Assembly (NCBI GenBank): GCA_949297215.1
Contig: CASFRV010000001.1
Location: 372,001-436,000, forward strand
From: an uncultured Bacteroidales bacterium
Lineage (GTDB): Bacteria > Bacteroidota > Bacteroidia > Bacteroidales > Bacteroidaceae
Direction: 5' to 3'
Length of the DNA: 64,000 nt
The translations under genes were made by a program, and so were the position numbers. Positions 45,718 through 54,110 of the stretch are shown here, one piece after another. The stretch's first letter is position 1. Each line of letters begins with the position of its first letter. The notes beneath the pieces are model-generated. The model saw nothing but the letters and a program-made list of their open reading frames with translations, ran no database searches and was not told the DNA's origin.

Positions 45718-45749
45718 CAAAATTATTGAAAGTTTGGGATATTGCCAAA
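45718..45749 (-). promoter_or_regulatory. nagB promoter
   Basis: On the minus strand TTTG (45746-45749), a 20-bp spacer and TAATTTTG (45718-45725) form a full consensus, with a leader of about 30 nt. Confidence 0.65.
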
Positions 45750-46053
45750 CTATTCCACAAAATATTTAATGTCGCGGCGCAGCATCCCGTGCGCGCCGCT
45801 TCCGCCGGTGGCCGGCGTGGGGTGGGACACCTGCCTTTTTCCGGGCGGCCCGGCGGCGGCAGCCGGCTTGTCACCGCGTTTTCAGGCCGTCAGCCGGCGG
45901 TGGACGGCCGGCATGGCTTTGCCGCTCCGGCGGCGGCGATGGCCGAGCTGCCACGCGAGGGGAGAGGACGGCCGGTGCGGGGCGGCTTTCCCGCCGTGAA
46001 CTTCCTTTTGCCCGCGCCGGCGCTGCCGGGGCGTACTATTTTTTGTAAAAAAC

Positions 46054-46084
46054 TTGTGGCATTCCTTTTTTTTCTCCACCTTTG
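46054..46084 (+). promoter_or_regulatory. Probable promoter of the sulfatase-LRR-M60 unit
   Basis: TTG (46054-46056), 20-bp spacer, CACCTTTG (46077-46084). The first base of the -7 element is C instead of T. Confidence 0.5.
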
Positions 46085-46130
46085 TACGGTTATTACGTAA
46101 TACCATAAGCATAAGCACCCCTCTCTTCCT

Positions 46131-47645
46131 ATGAAAGGCAGCAGAAAACTGGTTTTAGGAGCTCTTGCGCTGCTTCCCTTCGCGGCAGATGCGCGCAAGG
46201 AGACAAAGCCCAACATCATCTTCATCCTTTGCGACGATATGGGCTATGGCGATCTGGCCTGCTACGGCCAGCCCTACATTGACACGCCGTGTCTCGACCG
46301 TATGGCAGCCGAAGGCATGCGCTTCACGCAGGCATACAGCGGCAGCCCCATCTCGGCCCCGTCGCGAGCCGCCTTTATGACGGGGCAGCACTCGGGCCAC
46401 GCCGAGGTGCGCGACAACCGCGAATATTGGAGCGGCGAGATCTATTACGGACAAAACAAGGAATTTACCGTCACCGGCCAGCATCCCTACGCCACCGACC
46501 ACGTCATCCTGCCCGAAATCATGAAAGACAACGGCTACACGACGGGCATGTTCGGCAAGTGGGCTGGAGGCTACGAGGGCTCGCCTTCGACGCCCGACAA
46601 GCGCGGCATCGACGAATATTATGGCTATATATGCCAGTTTCAGGCCCATCTGTACTACCCCAACTTCCTGAACGCTTTCAGCCGGGCGGCGGGCGACACC
46701 TGCGTGCGGCGCGAGGTGCTCGAAGAGAACATCAAATATCCCATGTACGGGCCCGAATATAAAAAGCGGCCCCAATATTCGGCCGACCTCATCCATCGCC
46801 GCGCCATGCAGTGGCTCGAACGGCAGGACGGCAAGCAGCCATTCTTCGGCATCTTCACCTATACGCTCCCGCACGCCGAGCTGGCCCAGCCCCACGACTC
46901 CATCCTGCGGGCCTACGAAGCCAGGTTCCGCCCCGATAAAACCTATGGAGGGTCGGAGGGCTCGCGCTATAATCCGATAACCAACACGCATGCCCATTTT
47001 GCCGCCATGATAACGCGGCTCGACACGTACGTGGGCGAAATCATGGCCCTGCTCAAAGAAAAAGGGCTGGACGAAAACACGATCGTCTTCTTTACGAGCG
47101 ACAACGGCCCGCACGCCGAGGGTGGTGCCGACCCGTCGTTTTTCGGCCGCAACGCCAAGCTGCGCGGCATCAAGTCGCAATGCTATGAGGGCGGCATACG
47201 TGTGCCCTTTATCGTGCGCTGGCCCGGACATGTCGAGGCAGGCACCGTCAACGACCACCAGCTGGCCTTCTACGACGTCATGCCTACGCTCTGCGAGCTG
47301 GCCGGCGTGAAGCGCTACGACAAGCGCTATGCCAACGGCAAGCCCGACGACTGGTTTGACGGGCTTTCGTTCTACCCCACGCTCGTGGGTAAAAAGCAGA
47401 AGCAGCACGACTTTCTTTATTGGGAGCTGGCGCAGACCAACCAGATCGGGCTGCGCATGGGCGACTGGAAGATGGTGGTGCGCCGCGGCAAGCCGGAGCT
47501 TTACAACCTGGCCACCGACCTGCACGAAGACCACAACGTGGCCGACGAACATCCCGACATCGTGCGACGCATGGTGGAGAAAATCCACGCCGAACACACG
47601 CCGAGCCCCTATTTCAAAGTGACGCTGCCGCAACTTCCCGAGTGA
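46131..47645 (+). CDS. Exported arylsulfatase, serine-type active site
   Basis: The 504-residue protein has a signal peptide (about 1-22) and an S1-family sulfatase fold. The metal site is NIIFILCDDMGYGDLACYG, the active-site motif is SAPSRAAFMTG beginning at Ser75, and the conserved FFTSDNGPHAEGG is present. Ser75 stands where other sulfatases have Cys, and must be oxidised to formylglycine by an anaerobic sulfatase-maturing enzyme (anSME), which is not in this window. Such enzymes remove sulfate from mucin O-glycans or glycosaminoglycans. Substrate position cannot be told from sequence. It is followed at 64 bp by the LRR gene, likely one transcript with the M60 peptidase. Confidence 0.92.
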   Translation: MKGSRKLVLGALALLPFAADARKETKPNIIFILCDDMGYGDLACYGQPYIDTPCLDRMAAEGMRFTQAYSGSPISAPSRAAFMTGQHSGHAEVRDNREYWSGEIYYGQNKEFTVTGQHPYATDHVILPEIMKDNGYTTGMFGKWAGGYEGSPSTPDKRGIDEYYGYICQFQAHLYYPNFLNAFSRAAGDTCVRREVLEENIKYPMYGPEYKKRPQYSADLIHRRAMQWLERQDGKQPFFGIFTYTLPHAELAQPHDSILRAYEARFRPDKTYGGSEGSRYNPITNTHAHFAAMITRLDTYVGEIMALLKEKGLDENTIVFFTSDNGPHAEGGADPSFFGRNAKLRGIKSQCYEGGIRVPFIVRWPGHVEAGTVNDHQLAFYDVMPTLCELAGVKRYDKRYANGKPDDWFDGLSFYPTLVGKKQKQHDFLYWELAQTNQIGLRMGDWKMVVRRGKPELYNLATDLHEDHNVADEHPDIVRRMVEKIHAEHTPSPYFKVTLPQLPE

Positions 47646-47709
47646 GCGCAGCGGCCATTGCTAATACCATCATTGCAAATCATCAACCTTTTAAATTAAG
47701 TATTCACTC

Positions 47710-49212
47710 ATGAAGAAAAACAGACTATTGGTCACCGCATTGCTGGGTGGCGGCTTCTTGGCTGCCTCGCCGCTGCTTGCGCAGGACCAAACAATCAAGC
47801 TGGTGACCTCCAAAGCCGTGGGCGAGGAAGTTACCTTTATGGTGAACAAGGTGAACGCACCGATCACCGTCGACTGGGGTAACGGCACGCCCGTCGAAGT
47901 GACCCTCGAAGGCGAAGGCCTGGTCGACGTCAAGGGCACGCTGGCCGGCAGCACCATCACCATCACCGCAGGTCAGGGCGTCAACACGCTGGCCTGCCCC
48001 GATATGGGCCTCACGGGCATCGACGTTTCGGCCGCCCCCTCGCTCCATTCGCTCTACTGCCAGAACAACGAGCTGACGGAGCTGGACATCACGGCCCTGA
48101 CGAACCTGACGGACCTGAACGCCGCCAACAACAAGCTGACGGCGCTCGAACTGACCTCCGACCTCTATCCCCAGCTCGAAAACCTCAACGTAGCCGGCAA
48201 CGAGCTGAGCGGTCGCTTCAACCTGAACAACGAAGGCTTGCAGCAGCTGAACATCTCCGACAACAACTTCACGCAAATGTATCTTACTTACAACGGTAAC
48301 ATCGACGGTGTGAAGTGTGGCGGCAACCAGATCACCAGCATCAACCTGCTGCGCAACGCCAGCATCTCGTCGCTCCTCTGCGACGGCAACGCGCTGACGG
48401 GCCTGACGTTTGTTTCGGCCGCCTCGGGTGGCATGCCCAACCTCTATGCCCTCGTGTGCGACGACAACGCACTGAAGCGTCTCGACCTGTCCAACTGCTC
48501 GGCCCTCGAAGCCGTTTCGTGCGGCAACAACGAGCTGACGGAGCTCTCCCTGCCGTCGCAGCGCCTCCGCTCGCTCGACTGCACCGAAAACTATCTGGGC
48601 TTTACCTCGCTGCCCGCCACGAACAAAAAGCCTGAAACGCTGAATTTCGCTCCGCAGAAACCCATCGACATCACGGATGGCTTGGATCCGTATGGAGATG
48701 GATACGCTTTGTTGGTTTGTCCGTCGTATGCAGATGCTGAGAACGAGAAGTACCAGCTCGATCTCGACGATCAGTATCAGGCTCTCGTGACGTTCACGTG
48801 GTATTCCATTGCCGAGGACGGAACGAAGACCAAGCTGACGGCAGCAACGGCATCGAAAGAGGGCGACTTCCGCAAGATGCAGGGACGCTTTGCTTTCTTC
48901 AAGGCGTTTGACCGCGTTAGCGCCGAACTGACGCACATTTCTTACCCGGGCATCGTGCTGACGACCAATGAAATTGCCGTAGTTAATGACCTGAATGGAA
49001 TTGACGGCATTACGACGGCTGATGGCGGTCTTGTCGTAACGGCTGAAAATGGAGCTATCCATATGGTTTGTACGGCTGCTTCGCCTGCCAACGCACGTAT
49101 CGTAGCGCTGGACGGCAAGACCGTTTGGACGGGTACGGTAAACGAAGGCGGCGTATCGGTAAATCTGCCTAAGGGCGTTTATATCGTAAACGGTAAGAAG
49201 TATATTCTTTAA
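47710..49212 (+). CDS. Exported leucine-rich-repeat protein
   Basis: This 500-residue protein has a signal peptide (ALLGGGFLAASPLLAQ), a short beta domain (about 25-80), then leucine-rich repeats from about 85 to 310 of the Bacteroidota type, for example LYCQNNELTELDITALTNL, LNAANNKLTALELTS and AVSCGNNELTELSLPS. A less repetitive domain follows, and the C-terminal 65 residues end GGVSVNLPKGVYIVNGKKYIL-like, resembling sorting or surface-attachment tails of Bacteroidota secreted proteins. It may bind host protein or glycan. Base composition changes at about 48,650: the 5' part is GC-rich with GC-ending codons, the 3' part is plainly less so. It is 28 bp upstream of the M60 gene. Confidence 0.82.
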   Translation: MKKNRLLVTALLGGGFLAASPLLAQDQTIKLVTSKAVGEEVTFMVNKVNAPITVDWGNGTPVEVTLEGEGLVDVKGTLAGSTITITAGQGVNTLACPDMGLTGIDVSAAPSLHSLYCQNNELTELDITALTNLTDLNAANNKLTALELTSDLYPQLENLNVAGNELSGRFNLNNEGLQQLNISDNNFTQMYLTYNGNIDGVKCGGNQITSINLLRNASISSLLCDGNALTGLTFVSAASGGMPNLYALVCDDNALKRLDLSNCSALEAVSCGNNELTELSLPSQRLRSLDCTENYLGFTSLPATNKKPETLNFAPQKPIDITDGLDPYGDGYALLVCPSYADAENEKYQLDLDDQYQALVTFTWYSIAEDGTKTKLTAATASKEGDFRKMQGRFAFFKAFDRVSAELTHISYPGIVLTTNEIAVVNDLNGIDGITTADGGLVVTAENGAIHMVCTAASPANARIVALDGKTVWTGTVNEGGVSVNLPKGVYIVNGKKYIL

Positions 49213-49240
49213 TAAGTCTCAGTAAACAAAAACAACAACG

Positions 49241-51625
49241 ATGAATAATTTTCATACATTCCTGAAAAAAACAGGCTTGATGGCGACGGCGTTGCTGCTG
49301 GGTCTGCCCGTAGGGGCTCAGACCGAGCTGCCGGAGGGTACTTCGCCCCTGATCGTCGCTCCGCAGAAGCAGACGGCCAGCTACCGTGAGCGTACCATTT
49401 GCTACGACATTACGGCCAACGTTCCTTACGACGTAACGACCGAGAGCAGCTGGGTAAAGGTGCGTAAGGGCAACGATGGTGAAGTTTACGTCCATCTCGA
49501 CCAGAACTATACGCCCGATGCCCGTACGGCAGAGGTGGTATTTTCTAACAGCGAGTACGGACTGACCGAAACGCTGACGCTGACGCAGACGCGCGACGAA
49601 AGCGTGGAGTATGTGCCCGATGAAAGTCATCCTGAATGGGCCATCTTCGGCGACGACATGCTGACAACGCTGCGCGAAGGCACGACGAAGGCCGATGTAG
49701 ACGCTTTGCAGAACCCTTTCATCAAGGCTCTGGCTACGCAGCTCTACGATAAGACCTATTCGCTCGACTATCGCTATGCTACCTACGAGTGCTACCTCGA
49801 CCCCAATACGCTTTCGGCACAGTGGGCCACGCCCGGCAAGCTTTACAACCAGCTGGAAGGCGTTACGGGTATTAATATCTCGAAGGGTAAGCACGCCGTG
49901 CTCGTTTCGGGTATCCCTGAGGGCGTTAACGTACGTCTGGCCGTTGTTGCCTGGTACGTAGGTAAGATTGGCGGCAACTTTGACGGCGGTAACCCGGAAC
50001 AGACCGATTACAACCTGAAGAACGGCATGAACGTCATCGAATATAACGGCGATTACGACGGACTTGCCTACATTTGCTACTATTCGACGGACGATCCCGA
50101 GACGCATCCCGACATCAAGGTCCACTTCATCAATGAGCAGGTGAACGGATACCTCTCCAAGGACAAGACGAACGAGTCGATGTGGGCTCTTTGCGACGCT
50201 GCGCCCAACTATTGTATGGACGTCGTGGGCGACAAGGCTCACTCCGTATGGACGGCCAAGGGCGTGCCCGGATATGAGGGCGGTCTGCGCGACTATTGCA
50301 AGGCTGTGGACGGAACATCGCTCGGTTACATCCAGTTTATCAACGTTCTCGACACGCTGGTGGCTTGGGAGCACGAGCTGCTTGGTTTCTACAAGTATGA
50401 CCGCGTGCCCAAGAACTCTACGTTTGCTTATGTGAACTTTACGTACTACATGTTCCAGGGCGGTCGTGGCGTTTCGTTCCACGTAGATCAGGAGCGCCGC
50501 GTGCTCAACTGCAACACGCTGATGTTGCACGACGATGACGCCATCTGGGGCTTGAGCCACGAGTGGGGTCACCAACACCAGATGCAGCCTTACTTCTGCT
50601 GGGCCGGTTGTGGCGAAAGTACGAACAACATGAACTCGTGCTACAACGTCCTGCACATGGGTTACCCGGGCAACCGCGTGGCCGATCGCTGGAATGCCGC
50701 TTACAACTCGTTCCGTGTGAACACGTCGAAGACGTATAAAACGACGACGTTCTATAACAACGATGGTACGCCCAAGAATGACAAGGCTTATCCCGAACGT
50801 CTGAACGCCTACAAGCAGATTGACTCTTGGAGCTGGTCGCCGGCCATTCAGGACAGCATACGTGCACAGGCTGAGCTGTTCTATGACGAAGAAAACGACG
50901 TATGGAACATTCCTTCGATCGACAGCGACCCCGAGCGCGGTGTGAGCGCATACGAAATTCGTTTAGACGGAGAGTCGGGCATTCAGGTGGAACAGCACTT
51001 GGCTCCCTACTTCCAGCTTTACGTCTACTTCTCGAACCCCGAGAACGGCGAGGATTACGTGGCCGACTACCAGCAGGATGTATATGAGGCCCTGCGTCAG
51101 ACCGACAACACGAACGGATCGACCATCGAGCACGTATGGGAGAACGGTAAGATCGTAGGCAACAAGACGACCATCGACAAATATGAGCTCCTGGCCAGCG
51201 CCCAGAACGGCAAGGCCGGCAAGTACGATGAGTTCAAGTCGAAGTATCCCAACTCTGTTTGGGTGACGAAGGGCTACTTGCCTCAGAACGGACAGTGGGC
51301 CCAGAACAGCGTGCCTTTCATCTTTAACTACATCCGTAAGGCTTCGCAGATGTGCGGTTACAACCTGTTCGATTTCTTCGACGCCATGGGTCAGCTGCGT
51401 AACGCCTATATGGTGATTGGCGACTACGGAAACAAGAACATTTTCCTGACGGCCGACATGAAGGCCGAGTTTAAAGCCGACATGGAGGCCTTGAACCTCA
51501 AGCCTATGACGCCGGAGCTCATCGAGAAGCTCTGCCGTATTCCGGATGGAGACATCAATAATGCTCCTTGGCGGGGTGAGTTTACCACTCCCGACATCTC
51601 GAACGAGCCGGAAGTAGCTGAATAA
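49241..51625 (+). CDS. Secreted M60-family (enhancin-like) metallopeptidase with BACON domain
   Basis: The 794-residue product has a signal peptide (about 1-27, LLLGLPVGAQ) and a BACON-like N-terminal beta domain (about 35-112, with YRERTICYDITANVPYDVT and SSWVKVRKG). The peptidase M60 region follows, with zinc motif HEWGH at residues 440-444 and the third ligand Glu459, fitting HExxH-x(8-28)-E. M60 peptidases of gut Bacteroidetes and enhancins cleave mucin-type glycoproteins, and BACON domains are thought to bind carbohydrate or mucin. It is last in the sulfatase-LRR-M60 unit and closed by a strong terminator. Confidence 0.93.
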   Translation: MNNFHTFLKKTGLMATALLLGLPVGAQTELPEGTSPLIVAPQKQTASYRERTICYDITANVPYDVTTESSWVKVRKGNDGEVYVHLDQNYTPDARTAEVVFSNSEYGLTETLTLTQTRDESVEYVPDESHPEWAIFGDDMLTTLREGTTKADVDALQNPFIKALATQLYDKTYSLDYRYATYECYLDPNTLSAQWATPGKLYNQLEGVTGINISKGKHAVLVSGIPEGVNVRLAVVAWYVGKIGGNFDGGNPEQTDYNLKNGMNVIEYNGDYDGLAYICYYSTDDPETHPDIKVHFINEQVNGYLSKDKTNESMWALCDAAPNYCMDVVGDKAHSVWTAKGVPGYEGGLRDYCKAVDGTSLGYIQFINVLDTLVAWEHELLGFYKYDRVPKNSTFAYVNFTYYMFQGGRGVSFHVDQERRVLNCNTLMLHDDDAIWGLSHEWGHQHQMQPYFCWAGCGESTNNMNSCYNVLHMGYPGNRVADRWNAAYNSFRVNTSKTYKTTTFYNNDGTPKNDKAYPERLNAYKQIDSWSWSPAIQDSIRAQAELFYDEENDVWNIPSIDSDPERGVSAYEIRLDGESGIQVEQHLAPYFQLYVYFSNPENGEDYVADYQQDVYEALRQTDNTNGSTIEHVWENGKIVGNKTTIDKYELLASAQNGKAGKYDEFKSKYPNSVWVTKGYLPQNGQWAQNSVPFIFNYIRKASQMCGYNLFDFFDAMGQLRNAYMVIGDYGNKNIFLTADMKAEFKADMEALNLKPMTPELIEKLCRIPDGDINNAPWRGEFTTPDISNEPEVAE

Positions 51626-51669
51626 TCAGACAGACTTATGGAGCGCTTTGCTCCATGCCGAACATAACG

Positions 51670-51707
51670 GGCCGCCGCTACGACATCTGCGTAGCGGCGG
51701 CCTTTTT
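51670..51707 (+). terminator. Terminator of the M60 unit
   Basis: A perfect 13-bp stem (51670-51682 with 51690-51702) is followed by five T. Confidence 0.85.
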
Positions 51708-51763
51708 CATACAGCCCGTAGACGATAGCGGTTGGTTGTATTTGTGCAGCTTATGCCCATAAA

Positions 51764-51800
51764 CGAAAGCGGCCCGCGAGCCGGAAGGCTGCGGGCCGCT
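51764..51800 (-). terminator. Terminator of the panC-panD unit
   Basis: A 10-bp GC stem (51768-51777 with 51791-51800) is followed on the minus strand by TTTCGTTT. Confidence 0.65.
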
Positions 51801-51819
51801 ATGTGGGAAGTGCCAGTGC

Positions 51820-52182
51820 TTATTGGTCGGAAGAGGGCATCAGCCGGTTGTGTTCGTCGGGGAAAACGACGGCAGGACGGAACGAACGCGCTTCTTCGGG
51901 CGTCATGGCGGCAAAGGCCATGATGATGACCTCGTCGCCCACCTGGAAGAGGCGGGCAGCCGCACCGTTCAAGCAGATGCAGCCCGATCCGCGCTCACCA
52001 CGGATGACGTAGGTCTCAATGCGCTCGCCGTTGTTGTTGTTAACCACGTGTACGTGCTCATTAGCTATGATTCCGGCGGCATCCATGAGGTTTTCGTCGA
52101 TGGTAATGCTGCCCATGTAGTGGAGATTGGCCTCTGTGACGCGGGCACAATGGATTTTCGATTTAAGAATGTTCAGCAACAT
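51820..52182 (-). CDS. panD: Aspartate 1-decarboxylase
   Basis: PanD makes beta-alanine from aspartate for pantothenate and coenzyme A. The 120-residue proenzyme has the self-cleavage site YMGSITID with cleavage expected between Gly24 and Ser25, the latter becoming the pyruvoyl group. Further family features are [27 protein letters not shown] and [14 protein letters not shown]. Length is normal. It lies 9 bp downstream of panC, so the two steps of the beta-alanine branch are cotranscribed. Confidence 0.97.
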   Translation of the reverse strand: MLLNILKSKIHCARVTEANLHYMGSITIDENLMDAAGIIANEHVHVVNNNNGERIETYVIRGERGSGCICLNGAAARLFQVGDEVIIMAFAAMTPEEARSFRPAVVFPDEHNRLMPSSDQ

Positions 52183-52191
52183 GGGAACGTG

Positions 52192-53043
52192 TCAGGCTTT
52201 ATAGGTAATGTTGTCGATGAGGCGGACAGGACGCTTGCCGCAATAGACCGTTATGCAGCCCACAATGTAGGGGGCGTCGCTCCATGCGGCGACAGGGCGC
52301 AGCGAATGGCCGTCGACAATTTCGTAGTATTCCACTTCCAGTCCCGGGACGGCGTTCAATGCTGCTACCACCCGGTCGTGCGTTTCCTGCACGGAATGAT
52401 CTTTGGCAAATGTAAGGCTATCGGCGAGCACCTTGTGAATGGATGCCGCTGTTTCGCGTTCATCTGCCGTCAGGAGGGCATTGCGGCTGCTCAGAGCGAG
52501 ACCATTGGCCTCGCGCACGATGGGGCAGGCGCATATCTCGACGGGAATTTTCAAATCGCCGACCATGGCGCGGACTACGGCGATTTGCTGGAAATCTTTT
52601 TCGCCGAAATAGGCGCGCGTGGGGGCTACCCAATAGAACAGCTTGCTGACTATCTGGCACACCCCGTTGAAATGGCCGGGGCGGCGGGCACCTTCCATGA
52701 CCGCGTCGGTGGGAGGATAGCTGAACGTGCGCGTATCGGGCTCGGGATACACTTCTTCGACCGTCGGAGCGAAGACAATATCAGCTCCGAGGCTTTCGAG
52801 AAACGCGCAGTCGGCCTCGGGCGTGCGCGGATAATTGGTTAAATCGTTCTTATCGTTGAATTGCGTGGGGTTGACAAAGACGCTCACCACGGTGACGGCG
52901 TTCTCCTTGACGCTGCGCCGTACGAGCGAGGCATGACCTTCGTGCAACGCGCCCATCGTGGGCACCAGACCGATGCTTTCATGCCCGTTGCATGCCGTGG
53001 CAAGGGCGCCTTCCAGTTCTTTTACGGTTTTTACAATGACCAT
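52192..53043 (-). CDS. panC: Pantothenate synthetase
   Basis: PanC joins pantoate and beta-alanine using ATP. The 283-residue product has [16 protein letters not shown] (HxGH nucleotide site, about 30-45), [31 protein letters not shown] and the KMSKS-like [12 protein letters not shown] use ATG 53041-53043 ([12 protein letters not shown]); a start 13 codons upstream would add residues outside the family. A weak -7 match (TTACTTTG, 53080-53087, minus strand) precedes it. It forms a unit with panD, divergent from the starch-synthase-like gene. Confidence 0.96.
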   Translation of the reverse strand: MVIVKTVKELEGALATACNGHESIGLVPTMGALHEGHASLVRRSVKENAVTVVSVFVNPTQFNDKNDLTNYPRTPEADCAFLESLGADIVFAPTVEEVYPEPDTRTFSYPPTDAVMEGARRPGHFNGVCQIVSKLFYWVAPTRAYFGEKDFQQIAVVRAMVGDLKIPVEICACPIVREANGLALSSRNALLTADERETAASIHKVLADSLTFAKDHSVQETHDRVVAALNAVPGLEVEYYEIVDGHSLRPVAAWSDAPYIVGCITVYCGKRPVRLIDNITYKA

Positions 53044-53191
53044 TATTATGGAAATTTTGTTTTGTTCCGATTGAGTTTGCAAAGTAACGGAATATTTATC
53101 AGATATCGAAGTAAAAGTTTCAATAACTCTCCACCTCCTCCCTTTTCCATCCTTTTCCAGCCGGCAAAGCCCGCAGCATCGTTTTTTTTCG

Positions 53192-53199
53192 TATCTTTG
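53192..53199 (+). promoter_or_regulatory. -7 promoter element for the starch-synthase-like gene
   Basis: TATCTTTG fits TAnnTTTG, 32 bp before the ATG at 53232. Confidence 0.5.
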
Positions 53200-53231
53200 C
53201 AGTTGTAATTTCCAACTGCTATATACTAATA

Positions 53232-54074
53232 ATGAGCGCGAAAAAGATATTATTTATTACCCAGGAAATGGTTCCTTATGTCGATGACAGCGCAATGTCG
53301 CTGAGTGGTCGAAGCATACCTCAGGCGGTGCAGGAGAACGGACGAGAAATCAGAACATTCATGCCGCGATGGGGTATTATCAACGAGCGACGCAATCAGC
53401 TGCACGAGGTAATCCGTCTCTCCGGGATGAATATTATCATAGATGACACAGATCATCCGCTTATCATTAAGGTAGCGTCGATTCAGGCGGCAAGAATGCA
53501 GGTTTATTTCATAGATAACGACGATTACTTCCATCACCGTGCTATGATGAACGATGCAGATGGCGCTGAGTACGAAGATAATGCCGAGCGTGCCATATTT
53601 TATGCGCGCGGCGTCCTTGAAACCGTCAAAAAGTTGAGATGGTGCCCGGACGTTATCCATTGTCATGGATGGATGTCGGCCATAGCTCCGCTTTACATCC
53701 GTACAGCCTATAAGGACGAGCCTCCTTTTGCAAATGCCAAGATTGTTTACTCGCTTTACAACGAGTGGCCGCAATTGCCGCCCGTCGCCAACTTTGAAGA
53801 GTGTCTCAACTTCCGCGATGTAACGCCCGAGTTGCTTCGCGAAACAGGCATCGACTTGACGTCGCCCGCCGCTTTGGGACAATTGGCAGTACGTTTCTCA
53901 GACGGAATCATCCAGGGAGAGCCCGGAGCCGGCGCAGAATTGCTCGATTATGCCAGAAGCCTTTCAAAACCGGTGAAGGAATATCCCGGAGAAGAGAATT
54001 TAGGCGAAATGTATGGCTCTTTCTACGACGCTATTTTCGGCGGAAACGAAGCCGAAGGCGCTGACGGAGAGTAG
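53232..54074 (+). CDS. Half-size glycogen/starch synthase homologue (GT5 N-lobe)
   Basis: The 280-residue protein matches only the N-terminal Rossmann lobe of GT5 glycogen/starch synthase: [48 protein letters not shown] and [20 protein letters not shown]. Complete enzymes are about 470 residues or more and bind ADP-glucose through a KTGGL motif at the start; here that position reads [10 protein letters not shown], and the C-terminal nucleotide-binding lobe is absent. It is therefore unlikely to make glycogen by itself. It probably shares a transcript with the DUF4270 lipoprotein 36 bp downstream, and I recall the same pairing next to panC in other Bacteroidales. Role unknown. Confidence 0.8.
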   Translation: MSAKKILFITQEMVPYVDDSAMSLSGRSIPQAVQENGREIRTFMPRWGIINERRNQLHEVIRLSGMNIIIDDTDHPLIIKVASIQAARMQVYFIDNDDYFHHRAMMNDADGAEYEDNAERAIFYARGVLETVKKLRWCPDVIHCHGWMSAIAPLYIRTAYKDEPPFANAKIVYSLYNEWPQLPPVANFEECLNFRDVTPELLRETGIDLTSPAALGQLAVRFSDGIIQGEPGAGAELLDYARSLSKPVKEYPGEENLGEMYGSFYDAIFGGNEAEGADGE

Positions 54075-54110
54075 ACATCCGCTATAAGTCAATTTATAAC
54101 GAATATCCCC

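Larger units (their letters stand above)
45683..46130. other. Divergent nagB-sulfatase intergenic region
   Basis: This 448-bp spacer has good promoters at both ends. The central part (about 45770-46035) is very GC-rich with many CCGGC words; I see no credible gene, and the frames there encode arginine/alanine/proline-rich nonsense. Confidence 0.5.

Noticed and set aside
45683..45874. Longer N-terminus for nagB
   Set aside because: It would run through the consensus promoter at 45718-45749 and adds 64 non-family residues.
46155..47633. Minus-strand open frame opposite the sulfatase
   Set aside because: Shadow; no domain, and it would lack a promoter.
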